Program-made: the position numbers and the translations under genes | Notes under the pieces: generated by a model | What the model was told of the DNA's origin: nothing | The model's database searches: none | What the model saw: the letters and a program-made list of their open reading frames with translations, nothing else | In this document: piece by piece, positions 45,010-53,327 of the stretch | How the letters are laid out: every line of letters starts with the position of its first letter | How positions within the stretch are numbered: position 1 is the stretch's first letter | DNA from: WHSW01 sp963767285 | GTDB taxonomy: Bacteria; Actinomycetota; Thermoleophilia; Solirubrobacterales; 70-9 | Assembly: GCA_963767285.1 (NCBI GenBank) | Contig: CAVYDJ010000002.1 | Coordinates: forward strand, 496,001 to 560,000 | Length of the DNA: 64,000 bases | Direction of reading: 5' to 3'

Positions 45010-47976
45010 TTACGGGACCAGCTGGTCCTTGATCCCGTCGAGGAAGGCGCGGGGGAAGCCCGGGACGTCGTCGAGCTCGTGGATCGACGTGAAGCCGTTC
45101 TGCTCCTCGCGGTAGCGGATCACCCGCTTGGCCTGGGTGACCGACATCCCGAGCCCGCGCAGGTCGTCGTACGAGGCCGTGCTGAGGCTGACCATGCCCT
45201 CGGGAGGGGGCGGTGGTGGCTCGGGATCGGGTTCCGGATCGGGCTCGGTCTCGGGCTCCGGATCCCGGGAGCGGAGGATCCCCGGGGCGCGTAGCGCGCT
45301 CTTGCGGCCCTTCTTGTCCTTCTTCGACTTCTTGGGCTCCTCGGCCTCGGGCGTCTGGACGCGTGAGACCGCCTCGTCGGCGCGCTCGCCGACCTCGCCG
45401 AGCTTGCCCTCGAGGTCGCGGTAGCGCCCCTCGCGCTCACGCTCGGCGGCGCGGCGGGCTTCGAGCTCGGCCTCGGTCGCCCGGCGCTCGGCCTCCGCCG
45501 CCCGCGCGTTGGCCTCATCGACCTGGCGCCTCGCCGCCGCCAGCTCGCCCTCGACGGCGCCCTTCTCGCGGATCAGCTCGTCCTCGCGGGCGCCGAGCGC
45601 CTCCTTCGCCTCCTGATCGGCGATCCGGCGGACCTCCGCGGCCTCGCGCAGCGCCTTCGACTCGGCTTCCTTCGTCAACCGCTCCGCCTGCTCGGCGAGC
45701 CTCGCATCGAGCGTCTCGGCCGCCTTGGCCTCCACCTCGGCGACCGCGTCGCGGACGTTTCCGTGCACTCGCCGTTCGCCCTCCTTGCGCAGCGCCTCGG
45801 TCTGGGTGCGCAGCCAGTTCGAGGCCGCGGTGCGGGTGTCCACCGCGGCGCGGGCGCCGACCTCCTCGGCCGCCCGGGCGCGCTCGGTCGCCTCCTGCAG
45901 GTTTCGCTCGGCCTCGGCCAGCAGCTTCGACTTCTGCGCGCGCTCGGTGCCGAGCTCCGCCTTCAGCGCGGCTTCGCGTGCCTCGGCCTTGGCCTCGAGC
46001 TCGGCGACGGCCTCGGCGACCGCCCGATTGCGCGCCGCGTCGGCCTCCTCGGTCAGCTTCGTGACCTCCTCGCGGTGCTTCGCCTGCTCCTCGGAGCGGG
46101 TGATCGAGTCCGCGTCGCGCTTCGCGGCCGCGATCCCTTCGGACATCCTGCGCTCGGCCTCGGCGGTTCCCTCGGCCACCTTGCGCTTCGCCTCCTCGCG
46201 CGCGTTCTCAACGTCCTTGCGGGCTCGCTCCGTCACCTCGGCCGTCTCGCGGCGTGCCCGCTCGACCGCGTCGCGGCCGATCCGCTCGGCCTCCAACTTC
46301 GCGTGCTCGGCGTCGGCCGTCGCGCGCTCGAGCTCGGCCTCCTTCTGGCGGACCCGGCCCTCGGCGAGCTCGGTCGCCTCACGGTGGGCGCGCTTGGTTT
46401 CGTCGGCGATCCGCCGCTCGGCGTTCTCCTGCAGGCGCTCCGCCTCGCTGGCGAGCTCGCGTTCGGCGGTCGCCACCCGCTCGGCAGCGGCCAGTGCCCG
46501 CTGCTCGATATCGCGCAGGCGCTCGTCCGAGCTCTCGATGATCCGGGTCTTCTCCTCGCGCTCCTGCTCGAGCTCGGCGTCGCGGATCCGCAGCTCGGCG
46601 GCGGCCGATTCCAGCGCTGCCTCGCGCGCCGCCTCGACCTCGAGCTTCGTGTGCTGCTTCCACTCGGCGCGCAGCCGCTCGAGCTCCAGCTTGGACCCCT
46701 TGCGCGCCTGGGCGGCGGCCTGCTCCTCGATCTCATGCCGCGTCGTCTCCGTCGACTGCAGCGCCATGTCCTCGATCTCGCGGCGCGCGTCCTCGGTGGC
46801 CTCGCGCGCCCGGCGGTCGGCCTCGGCGCGGGCGGCCTCCTCGGCCTCGGCGCGGGCCGCGTCGGCGGCCTCGCGAACCCGCTCCTCGAGCTCGGCCTGG
46901 AGGGTCTCGAGCTCGCGGCGCAGATCGGCGGTCTGCGCTTCGACCATCCGCTCGGCGTCCTCGCGCGCCCGGCGCTCCGCTTCGGCCTGGCGGCGCTTCG
47001 CGTCCGTCGCTCGCGCCTCCGCGGCCTGGACCGCGCCGAGCGCCTCTTGAATCTCGGTGTCCGGGCCGTCCTTGATCGGTTCCGCCGGTACCGCCGCGCG
47101 TGCCCGCATCAGCTCCAGCTCGGACCGCGTCTCGTCGAGCTCGGAGCGCAGCTGCTCGAGCGCGGCCTCGTCCACCGCGGGCGCCGCGTCTTCGTCCTCC
47201 TCGGCGCGCTCGGCGAGCTCCTCGCGAACCCGCTGCTCGGCCTCGGCGACGGCCTTCGCGAGTCGCTCGTCGGCCTCCTCGCGCGCCGCCTCGAGCTGGT
47301 CGCGAAGCCAGCCGGCGGCCGCGGCGCGACCCTGGTCCTCGGCGGCGGCGCGGGCGGCATGCGGATCGACGTGCGGCGTCTCGCTCTCCCGCTCGGCGAC
47401 GTCGCGCTCGGCTTGTGCCGCGGCGCGGGTGCGCTCGGCCTCGGAGATCCGCTCCTCGGCCTCCTCGGCACGGCGCTCGGCCTCCTCGGCACGGCGCTGC
47501 GCCTCGCTCGCCTGCCGCTCGGCGTCGCCCAGCCGGCCCTCGATCACCTGCAGCTGCCCGGCGGCCTGGTCCTTGGCCCGCTCGAGATCTTCCTCCAGGG
47601 CCATGATCTCGTCCATCGCCCGCTCCTCGGCCCGCTGGGCGGCGCGCTGGGCGGCGAGCCGGATCCGGTCGCCGGTATCGGCCCCCGGGGCGGTTGCGCC
47701 GTTGCCGGTCGGGCGCTCGTCCCCGTCCGTGTCGTCCTCGTCGCCGGCCTCGTCCTCCTCGTCCTCGCCGTCGGCAGCGGCCTCGTCGTCGTCCGGAGCC
47801 TCGTCCTTGTCCGCCGTCAAGACGCCCGCCGGCTCGGCCGGCGTGAACTCCTCGGTCTCACCCGCGGAGGACTCGTCCGCGCCGCTTTCCTCCGCCTCCT
47901 CGGCGCGGTCGAGCGCAGCCTCGTCCGGCTGTCCACCCCGTTCCCGTTTGAAGATCCCGAAACGGCGACGCGCCAT
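45010..47976 (-). CDS. Giant coiled-coil protein with C-terminal ComEA-like helix-hairpin-helix
   Basis: A 988-residue protein. ATG 47976 starts MARRRFGIFKRERGG. Residues 10-110 are acidic and disordered. From about 130 to 900 it is almost continuous coiled coil dominated by Glu, Ala and Arg (for instance RAEEAERRAEEAEERISEAE and many variants) with no globular break. A basic KKSKKDKKGRKS patch precedes a proline-rich linker and, near residues 930-988, a double helix-hairpin-helix (LSTASYDDLRGLGMSVTQAK, DDVPGFPRAFLDGI) like ComEA or GspK tails. There is no signal peptide or membrane helix. A nucleoid or cytoskeletal scaffold is plausible. The very long open frames on the opposite strand are composition artefacts. 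Confidence 0.78.
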   Translation of the reverse strand: MARRRFGIFKRERGGQPDEAALDRAEEAEESGADESSAGETEEFTPAEPAGVLTADKDEAPDDDEAAADGEDEEDEAGDEDDTDGDERPTGNGATAPGADTGDRIRLAAQRAAQRAEERAMDEIMALEEDLERAKDQAAGQLQVIEGRLGDAERQASEAQRRAEEAERRAEEAEERISEAERTRAAAQAERDVAERESETPHVDPHAARAAAEDQGRAAAAGWLRDQLEAAREEADERLAKAVAEAEQRVREELAERAEEDEDAAPAVDEAALEQLRSELDETRSELELMRARAAVPAEPIKDGPDTEIQEALGAVQAAEARATDAKRRQAEAERRAREDAERMVEAQTADLRRELETLQAELEERVREAADAARAEAEEAARAEADRRAREATEDARREIEDMALQSTETTRHEIEEQAAAQARKGSKLELERLRAEWKQHTKLEVEAAREAALESAAAELRIRDAELEQEREEKTRIIESSDERLRDIEQRALAAAERVATAERELASEAERLQENAERRIADETKRAHREATELAEGRVRQKEAELERATADAEHAKLEAERIGRDAVERARRETAEVTERARKDVENAREEAKRKVAEGTAEAERRMSEGIAAAKRDADSITRSEEQAKHREEVTKLTEEADAARNRAVAEAVAELEAKAEAREAALKAELGTERAQKSKLLAEAERNLQEATERARAAEEVGARAAVDTRTAASNWLRTQTEALRKEGERRVHGNVRDAVAEVEAKAAETLDARLAEQAERLTKEAESKALREAAEVRRIADQEAKEALGAREDELIREKGAVEGELAAARRQVDEANARAAEAERRATEAELEARRAAEREREGRYRDLEGKLGEVGERADEAVSRVQTPEAEEPKKSKKDKKGRKSALRAPGILRSRDPEPETEPDPEPDPEPPPPPPEGMVSLSTASYDDLRGLGMSVTQAKRVIRYREEQNGFTSIHELDDVPGFPRAFLDGIKDQLVP

Positions 47977-48051
47977 CGATGCGCACTCTATGAGACCGGC
48001 GGGCGGCAAGTCCCGTACGAGCCACCGCGTTCGCCGAAGCTACCGTCTGTT

Positions 48052-48075
48052 ATCGTTAACTAAATGGTTAACGAT
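48052..48075. promoter_or_regulatory. ArsR operator spanning the start codon
   Basis: ATCGTTAAC (48052-48060) and GTTAACGAT (48067-48075) form a perfect 9-bp inverted repeat with a 6-base spacer. The spacer contains the ATG at 48064. A repressor bound here would block initiation of the whole operon. The message is probably leaderless, since no ribosome site is seen. Confidence 0.7.
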
Positions 48076-48378
48076 TCATTCAGAGCGATCTCGCATCCGA
48101 TCCGACGCGGGATCGTGGAGCAGCTCGCCGCCGGCCCGGCAACCGTCGGCGAGGCGACCGCCGGTTTCGCCGTCTCGAAGCCGGCGATCACCAAGCACCT
48201 GAGGGTGCTCGAGGCTGCGGGCGTCGTCGAGCGGACGGTTCAGGGCCGGGAGCACCGCCTCTCGTTGCGGCCGGACGCCCTCGGCGACGCGGTCGCCTGG
48301 ATGGATCGCCAGCGCGCCCTCTGGGGGCGCCTGGCCGACGTCGTCGACGAGTACCTGAAGGAGGACTCACCGAAATGA
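48064..48378 (+). CDS. ArsR-family transcriptional regulator
   Basis: A 104-residue winged-helix repressor. FRAISHPIRRGIVEQLAAGP is helix 1-2. TVGEATAGFAVSKPAITKHL gives the recognition helix and LRVLEAAGVVERTVQGREHR the wing. There are no cysteine metal sites, so it fits the non-metal AHSA1-associated ArsR group that usually represses neighbouring SRPBCC genes. It heads a four-gene chain with 4-base overlaps (DUF899, small peptide, AHSA1 protein). It probably binds the palindrome over its own start codon. Confidence 0.85.
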   Translation: MVNDSFRAISHPIRRGIVEQLAAGPATVGEATAGFAVSKPAITKHLRVLEAAGVVERTVQGREHRLSLRPDALGDAVAWMDRQRALWGRLADVVDEYLKEDSPK

Positions 48379-49052
48379 ACACCCCACCGATCGTCTCGCC
48401 CAAGGAGTGGCAGTCCGCGCGCGCGGAGATGCTGGTCAAGGAGAAGGAGCACACCCGCGCCGGCGACGCGCTCGCCGCCCAGCGCCGGCGAATGCCGTGG
48501 ATGGCCCTCGAGAGGGAGTACGCGTTCGAGGGCCCGGACGGCCCGGCGAGCCTGCACGATCTGTTCGACGGACACCGCCAGCTGGTCGTCTACCGCGCCT
48601 TCTACGGGCCGGACGTCACCACCGGCAACTACCCGGAGACCGCTTGCATCGGCTGCTCGATGGTCGCCGACCAGGTGGCGCACCCGGCTCACCTGAGCGG
48701 GCGCGACACGGCGCTCGCGTTCGTCTCGCGTGCCCCTCAGGCGGACATCCGGGACCTGAAGGCGCGGATGGGGTGGGAGATGCCCTGGTACACGATCACC
48801 GACGACTTCGACACCGACTTCGGGGTGCGCGAGTGGCACGGCACGAACGCCTTCATCCGCGACGGCGATCAGATCTTCCGCACGTACTTCATCGACGCGC
48901 GCGGCGACGAGGCGATGGGGAGCACCTGGAGCTACCTCGACATCACCGCGCTCGGGCGCCAGGAGGGGTGGGAGGACTCGCCCGAGGGCTACCCGCAGAC
49001 GCCGCCGTACGGATGGTGGAAGCGCCACGACGAGTACGGCGACGACGCGTGA
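48375..49052 (+). CDS. DUF899 family thioredoxin-like protein
   Basis: A 225-residue protein with the DUF899 arrangement: an N-terminal helical leader (VSPKEWQSARAEMLVKEKEH), LVVYRAFYGPDVTTGNYPET, ACIGCSMVADQVAHPAHLSG, where CxxC-like Cys residues occupy the thioredoxin position, then FVSRAPQADIRDLKARMGWE and WSYLDITALGRQEGW at the end. The family is thioredoxin-fold and thought to be redox active. The ATG overlaps the ArsR stop (ATGA) and its own stop overlaps the small peptide's GTG. Confidence 0.82.
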   Translation: MNTPPIVSPKEWQSARAEMLVKEKEHTRAGDALAAQRRRMPWMALEREYAFEGPDGPASLHDLFDGHRQLVVYRAFYGPDVTTGNYPETACIGCSMVADQVAHPAHLSGRDTALAFVSRAPQADIRDLKARMGWEMPWYTITDDFDTDFGVREWHGTNAFIRDGDQIFRTYFIDARGDEAMGSTWSYLDITALGRQEGWEDSPEGYPQTPPYGWWKRHDEYGDDA

Positions 49053-49180
49053 TCGCCCACATCGGGGGCGTGCCCGTCGAGGAGGCGGTGCCCTCGGCGG
49101 CCGGGGCGCTGACCGGCCTGCTGGTCGCCCGCGCCTGGATCATGATCCGGCTGAGCCGCCGAAAGGAATCCCGCACATGA
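49049..49180 (+). CDS. 43-residue single-helix membrane peptide
   Basis: A short gene between DUF899 and the AHSA1 gene: GTG 49049 overlaps the preceding stop (GTGA), and its own stop overlaps the next ATG. The product has one hydrophobic helix (SAAGALTGLLVARAWIMI) flanked by HIGGVPVEEAVP and a basic end RLSRRKESRT, so the C-terminus should be cytoplasmic. Perfect overlaps on both sides indicate that it is translated. No function is known. Confidence 0.65.
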   Translation: MIAHIGGVPVEEAVPSAAGALTGLLVARAWIMIRLSRRKESRT

Positions 49181-49614
49181 CCGACACGCTGACGCTGCGC
49201 ATGGAGCGGACCTACGACGCGCCCGCGGCGGCGGTGTTCGACGCCTGGACCAGCGAGGAGGTGATGCGCCGGTGGTGGCACGTCGAGCACGACTGGGAGA
49301 CGACCGAGGCACAGGTCGACCTGCGCGTCGGCGGTGCGGTGCGCGTCCTGATGCGAGACCCTCACAAGGACGTCGAGCACGGCGGCGGCGGGATCTACAC
49401 CGAAATCGACCCGCCGCGCCGGCTGGCGTTCACCTGGGTCTGGGACGACGATGACGACAAGGTCGAGCAGTTGCTCGAGCTCGAATTCGAGGAGACCGAC
49501 GGCGTGACCACGATGCGCTTCACGCACAGCGGCATCTGGGACGCCGACCTGCGGAAGTCGTTCGAGGGTGGCTGGGGCGGGTGCTTCGACAACCTCGAGC
49601 GCGCGCTGCGGTAG
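49177..49614 (+). CDS. AHSA1/SRPBCC family protein
   Basis: A 145-residue START/SRPBCC fold protein of the AHSA1 group: MERTYDAPAAAVFDAWTSEE, VMRRWWHVEHDWETTEAQVD, FTWVWDDDDDKVEQLLELEF and MRFTHSGIWDADLRKSFEGG. It binds a hydrophobic ligand in a deep cavity. It is the last gene of the ArsR operon, a pairing seen repeatedly in actinobacteria. Its ATG overlaps the small peptide's stop. Confidence 0.85.
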   Translation: MTDTLTLRMERTYDAPAAAVFDAWTSEEVMRRWWHVEHDWETTEAQVDLRVGGAVRVLMRDPHKDVEHGGGGIYTEIDPPRRLAFTWVWDDDDDKVEQLLELEFEETDGVTTMRFTHSGIWDADLRKSFEGGWGGCFDNLERALR

Positions 49615-49639
49615 CGGACGCCGACGCCGTCTCGTGACA

Positions 49640-49665
49640 CGGGCGGGACGGTGTTGAACCGCCCG
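49640..49665 (+). terminator. Weak terminator hairpin after the ArsR operon
   Basis: CGGGCGG (49640-49646) and CCGCCCG (49659-49665) form a 7-bp stem with a 12-base loop, 25 bases after the AHSA1 stop. Almost no T-run follows, so it is only a candidate and may be factor dependent. Confidence 0.3.
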
Positions 49666-49727
49666 CGTCTGGATCGGTCACACCCCGGCGGCCAGCATCG
49701 CCCGGGCAACCGAACGGAAGGACAGCG

Positions 49728-49943
49728 ATGCGCAACCTCCTCACCCGTGCCCACCTCGCCGCGAACGCCTCCGAGCGCGGTCAGGGGACCGTCGAGTACG
49801 TCGGCCTGATCCTGCTGGTCTCGCTGCTGATGGTCGGCATGGTGGCCGCGATGAAGGGCTTCAACGGCACCTCCGGGACCGAGATCGCGGAGGTGATCAT
49901 CGACAAGATCAAGCAGGCGGTGAACGCGATCACATTCCGCTAG
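49728..49943 (+). CDS. Flp/Fap-type type IVb pilin
   Basis: A 71-residue prepilin. GGAAGG/AAGGA lies about 5 bases before the ATG. The leader is cleaved after Gly18 in ERGQGTVEYVGLILLV; Glu23 is then the +5 glutamate typical of Flp pilins, followed by the hydrophobic helix (VGLILLVSLLMVGMVAAM). The C-terminal part is short. No prepilin peptidase, TadA ATPase or other tad genes are near, so the subunit must use machinery encoded elsewhere. It is convergent with the BTAD regulator. Confidence 0.82.
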   Translation: MRNLLTRAHLAANASERGQGTVEYVGLILLVSLLMVGMVAAMKGFNGTSGTEIAEVIIDKIKQAVNAITFR

Positions 49944-49965
49944 GCCCGGTCCCGACTCTGATCCT

Positions 49966-52900
49966 CTATGACCGAGGGCTGCGTAGCGCGCTCGCCGCAA
50001 GGTCGGCGCAGCGGGCCTGGTCGAGCGGCTGGCCTGCCGCGGCGAAGCCGGCGGCGGCCGCCCGGAAGCGCTCCGAGGCGTCGTCGTCGTCGCCGGCGGC
50101 CTGGGCGCGATGGCCGCGGACCTCCTCCAGCGCCGCGTCCCATGCGGGCAGCCGCATGACGACGTCGGCGAGGTACTCCGACATCCGCTCCCAGCTCGCC
50201 GCCCGCTCGAGGTCCCCGCCCCTGGCGGCGGCGATCGCGGCCGGGACGGCGAGCGTGATCCGGCATCCCGGGCAGGTCTCGATCGGGCCGCGCACCGCCG
50301 CCTCCGCCTCCTCGAGCTCGGCGAGCGCGGACTCGGGATCGGCGGCGGCGGCGATCCGCGTCCCGTAGATGCGGTCGAGCAGGTGGAAGCCGACGTCGGA
50401 CTCGCGTGCGACCGCGAGTGCCTCGTCGAGCAGCGCGAGCGCCTCGGCGCGGTCGCCGCGCTGGAGGGAGACCTCGGCGCGGCGCTGCAGCGCGAACGCC
50501 TCGCCGGTCGGGGCGGCGATCTGCCGATGAAGCTCGGTTCCGGCGATCAGGTCGCGCTCGGCGTCGTCGAGGTGCCCGGCGAGCAGCTTCGCCTCGCCGC
50601 GGATCGTCACTGCGAAGGCGCGCCCGCGCGCCGCCCCGAGCCGCTCGGCCTCGGCCGCCAGTGAGTCGGCGAACTCGATCACCTCCGGGTAGGGCCGGGC
50701 GCCGTAGAGCAGCCGCTGGGTGATGCAGAGCTGGCCGTCGAAGACGTTGACCGCGAGCTTGCCGAGCGACTGCGTCTCGCGCAGGTCGGCCTGGACGCTG
50801 TTTCGCAACTCGCCCCGAGCGTGGGCGGCGGCAGCCTGGGCCCATGATGCGATCACGAGCGAGTCGGAGTCGCCGGACTCGATCGCAAGCTTGCGCGCCT
50901 CGGCTGCCTTAGCCGTGCCGACCTCCGGATCGCCGTGCCCGAGTGCCGCGCAGCCACAGAGCGCCAGCGCCTTCGAGAGGCGCCCGTCCACGGTCACCGG
51001 CTCGACTCCCTCCAGCACCTCCAGGGCTCGTGGCGGGTCGCCGAGCTTGACGGTCGCCAGGGCCTGCTTCGCCTTCAGCTCGTGAGCGTCCTGGCCACCG
51101 ACGATCTCCGCCGCTTCCGCATAGGCGGCCGGGGCGCCGGGGTCGCCGAGCGCGTCGAGTGCCTCGGCTCGCAGGGTCAGCGCCTCACCGTGCTCGGGAC
51201 CGTGATCGAGCACTGGTTGCAGATCGGTGAGCGCGTCCGCGTAGGCGCCGAGACCGATCGCCTCCCGGGCGGCGGCGAGCAGCCAATCGACCGCTTCCTC
51301 GGGGCGCTCGCCGTCGAGCCAATGACGGGCGATCTGGGCGGGTGGGGCGTCGGCGTCGGCGAGCCGCTGAGCGGTCTCGCGGTGGACGGCTAGCCGCTCG
51401 TGAGGGGAGAGCTGTTCGACCAGGGCCTGGCGGACCAGCTCGTGGCGGAAGCGGTAGCGGGCTCCGGAGACGATCAGCACGCCGGTCTCCAGCGCGACAT
51501 CGAGCAGCGCGAAGGCATCCGCCTCGGACTCGTCGGCCAGCGCCACGACGGTCGCGGGATCGAGGGCGTCGCCGGCCAGCGCCAGGCGACCGAGCATCAG
51601 CGCCGTCTCGCGGTCGAGGTCGAGGAACTTGGCCGCGATCGCGTCGCGGGCCGTCGGCGCCAGCGCCGGCACGCCGGCGACAGCGCTGCGCGCCAGCTCC
51701 AGGGTCAGGAAAGGGTTCCCCTGGGCGAGCTCGACGATCCGGTCGATGACCTCGGCGGTGCGCGGGGTCCGGGTGCCCGCCGCCACCAGGGCCGTGGCGT
51801 CCTCGCGCTCGAGCGGCTCGAGGTCGACCTCGACCGCCTTGCCGGCCCGGGCCAGGCGCGCGACGCCGCGCCTCAGTGCCTCGGGTGCCGGCTCGCTCCG
51901 GTAGGCGAGCACCGTGCGCAGCGGGGTTCCGGCGAGCGATCCGAGGTGCAGGAGGAGGTCGATCGTCGCCTCGTCGGCGAGGTGCGCGTCGTCGACGACG
52001 AGCAGCACCGGAGCCCCGTTGCCGGCGCTCAGCAGCAGGCTGCGAAACGCTCCGATCACCTCATGGCGGGTGACCGGCGTCTCCAGCGGCTCGCCCCGGG
52101 CCGCCAGCGGGGTGAGCTCGCCGAGCACCGGGCGGCGGCGCTCGCCAAGCGCATCGAGCAGCCCGGGGTCGCCGGCCAGCAGCTGCTCGATGACGTTGGT
52201 GACCGGTCCGTAGGGGCTCTCGGCCTCGGTCGCCGTGACCGTGACCACGTTCCAGCCCTCACCCCGCGCGACGGCGGCCAGCTCGCGGCAGAACGCGGTC
52301 TTGCCGATCCCGCCTGGGCCGCGCACCATCAGGGCGCCGGGCGCGCTGTTCGATCCCTGCTCGAGCGCCGACGTCGCCCGCGCCAGCTCGAGCTGGCGGC
52401 CGACGAACCCGGGCTCGTCCGCCTCCAATCCCGAGATGCACTCCGCGTACAGGGCCTGGGTTTCGGGGCTCGGTGACATCCGCAGCTCGCGGCGCAGCGC
52501 GGTCCGCAGGCGCCCGTACCAGCGGATCGCCGCCGGGCGGCTGCCCTGGTCGAGCTCGTGTCGCATCAGCTCCCGGTACGCCGCCTCGTCGGTCGGGTCG
52601 AGCTGGACCAGGCGCTCCCACCGGCCGCTGCGCCGCAGCAGCTCGGCCTGCTGCGCTCGCAGGTGCTCACGGGTCGCCTGGGTCCACTCCTCGTACAGGG
52701 CGTCAGGCAGCAGGTCGCCGCCGTAGACCTCGGCGGCGGTCGCGCAGGCGGCGGGCTCTTCGCCGGCCAGCGCCGCCCGAGCGTCGGCCTCGAATCGCGC
52801 GACGTCGGTCTCGACCGCTCGCGACGGGAACAGCGCCACCTGTCCGCCGCGCAGCACGACCGCTTCGGGGCTTCCAAGCGCCTGGCGGGCGTGGTGTGCA

Positions 52901-53127
52901 GCCTTGCGCAGGTTGGCGGCGCCGGCGTGGGCGTCGAGATGGGGCCACAGCGCCTCGATCACCTGGTCGCGGGTCAGCCGGTGGCCCTCGGCTAGCGCGA
53001 GCAGCTGCACGAGCTCGGCGGCGCGGCGCGCCGGCCACGCGTCGGCGGCCACGTCGCCGGCCCCGGCGACGACCCGGAAGCCGCCGAGCAGCTCGATCCA
53101 AACGCCGTCCTTCGTATCAGCAGCCAT
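49966..53127 (-). CDS. Large SARP-type regulator (HTH-BTAD-AAA-TPR)
   Basis: A 1053-residue regulator. ATG 53127 is preceded by GGAAAG. Residues about 8-95 are an OmpR-like DNA-binding domain (IELLGGFRVVAGAGD, LTRDQVIEALWPHLD). Residues 100-240 are a BTAD helical domain. An AAA/STAND ATPase follows with Walker A GPGGIGKTAFCREL near 270 and Walker B PVLLVVDDAHLADEATI near 375. The C-terminal 500 residues are TPR-like helical repeats. No LuxR HTH is present at the end. Regulators of this build activate nearby genes through direct repeats 11 bases apart, and such a repeat stands in front of the divergent surface-protein gene. Confidence 0.85.
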   Translation of the reverse strand: MAADTKDGVWIELLGGFRVVAGAGDVAADAWPARRAAELVQLLALAEGHRLTRDQVIEALWPHLDAHAGAANLRKAAHHARQALGSPEAVVLRGGQVALFPSRAVETDVARFEADARAALAGEEPAACATAAEVYGGDLLPDALYEEWTQATREHLRAQQAELLRRSGRWERLVQLDPTDEAAYRELMRHELDQGSRPAAIRWYGRLRTALRRELRMSPSPETQALYAECISGLEADEPGFVGRQLELARATSALEQGSNSAPGALMVRGPGGIGKTAFCRELAAVARGEGWNVVTVTATEAESPYGPVTNVIEQLLAGDPGLLDALGERRRPVLGELTPLAARGEPLETPVTRHEVIGAFRSLLLSAGNGAPVLLVVDDAHLADEATIDLLLHLGSLAGTPLRTVLAYRSEPAPEALRRGVARLARAGKAVEVDLEPLEREDATALVAAGTRTPRTAEVIDRIVELAQGNPFLTLELARSAVAGVPALAPTARDAIAAKFLDLDRETALMLGRLALAGDALDPATVVALADESEADAFALLDVALETGVLIVSGARYRFRHELVRQALVEQLSPHERLAVHRETAQRLADADAPPAQIARHWLDGERPEEAVDWLLAAAREAIGLGAYADALTDLQPVLDHGPEHGEALTLRAEALDALGDPGAPAAYAEAAEIVGGQDAHELKAKQALATVKLGDPPRALEVLEGVEPVTVDGRLSKALALCGCAALGHGDPEVGTAKAAEARKLAIESGDSDSLVIASWAQAAAAHARGELRNSVQADLRETQSLGKLAVNVFDGQLCITQRLLYGARPYPEVIEFADSLAAEAERLGAARGRAFAVTIRGEAKLLAGHLDDAERDLIAGTELHRQIAAPTGEAFALQRRAEVSLQRGDRAEALALLDEALAVARESDVGFHLLDRIYGTRIAAAADPESALAELEEAEAAVRGPIETCPGCRITLAVPAAIAAARGGDLERAASWERMSEYLADVVMRLPAWDAALEEVRGHRAQAAGDDDDASERFRAAAAGFAAAGQPLDQARCADLAASALRSPRS

Positions 53128-53255
53128 TCCCCTCGCTTTCCCCGCCGCCAAACCTAACACCGGAAGCGTTCTCCGGGTCCAGATTTCGGGCTTGGAAGCG
53201 CCGACCGGAGCCGGGAGAGTGCGGACCAAGCACCACGGGATGGGGAGGAAGTGAT

Positions 53256-53324
53256 GGGAACGTTTCCGGAACGCCGCGCCGCGAGTCTGGCCTCATCGGT
53301 CCATCAACGAACCAACGGAGGAAG
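53256..53324 (+). promoter_or_regulatory. Direct-repeat regulatory element 1 and leader of the surface-protein operon
   Basis: GGGAACG (53256-53262) and CGGAACG (53267-53273) are heptamers 11 bases apart, with a weaker third unit GCCGCGA (53278-53284). GGAGGAAG (53317-53324) is the ribosome site, with ATG at 53328. Spacing of 11 bases is the hallmark of SARP binding sites. The whole 75-bp block recurs at 55,828-55,902. Confidence 0.6.
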
Positions 53325-53327
53325 ACG

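Noticed and set aside
45763..48063. 766-codon open frame on the plus strand, and another at 45725-47050
   Set aside because: Both lie opposite the coiled-coil gene. Glu/Ala/Arg-rich coding in a high-GC genome leaves the antisense frames without stops; the products are low-complexity Leu/Arg/Gly or Ser/Ala runs with no domain.
52473..53327. Extension of the first surface protein upstream of 53328
   Set aside because: It is antisense to the BTAD regulator and crosses the leader. The ATG at 53328 has GGAGGAAG and a signal peptide.
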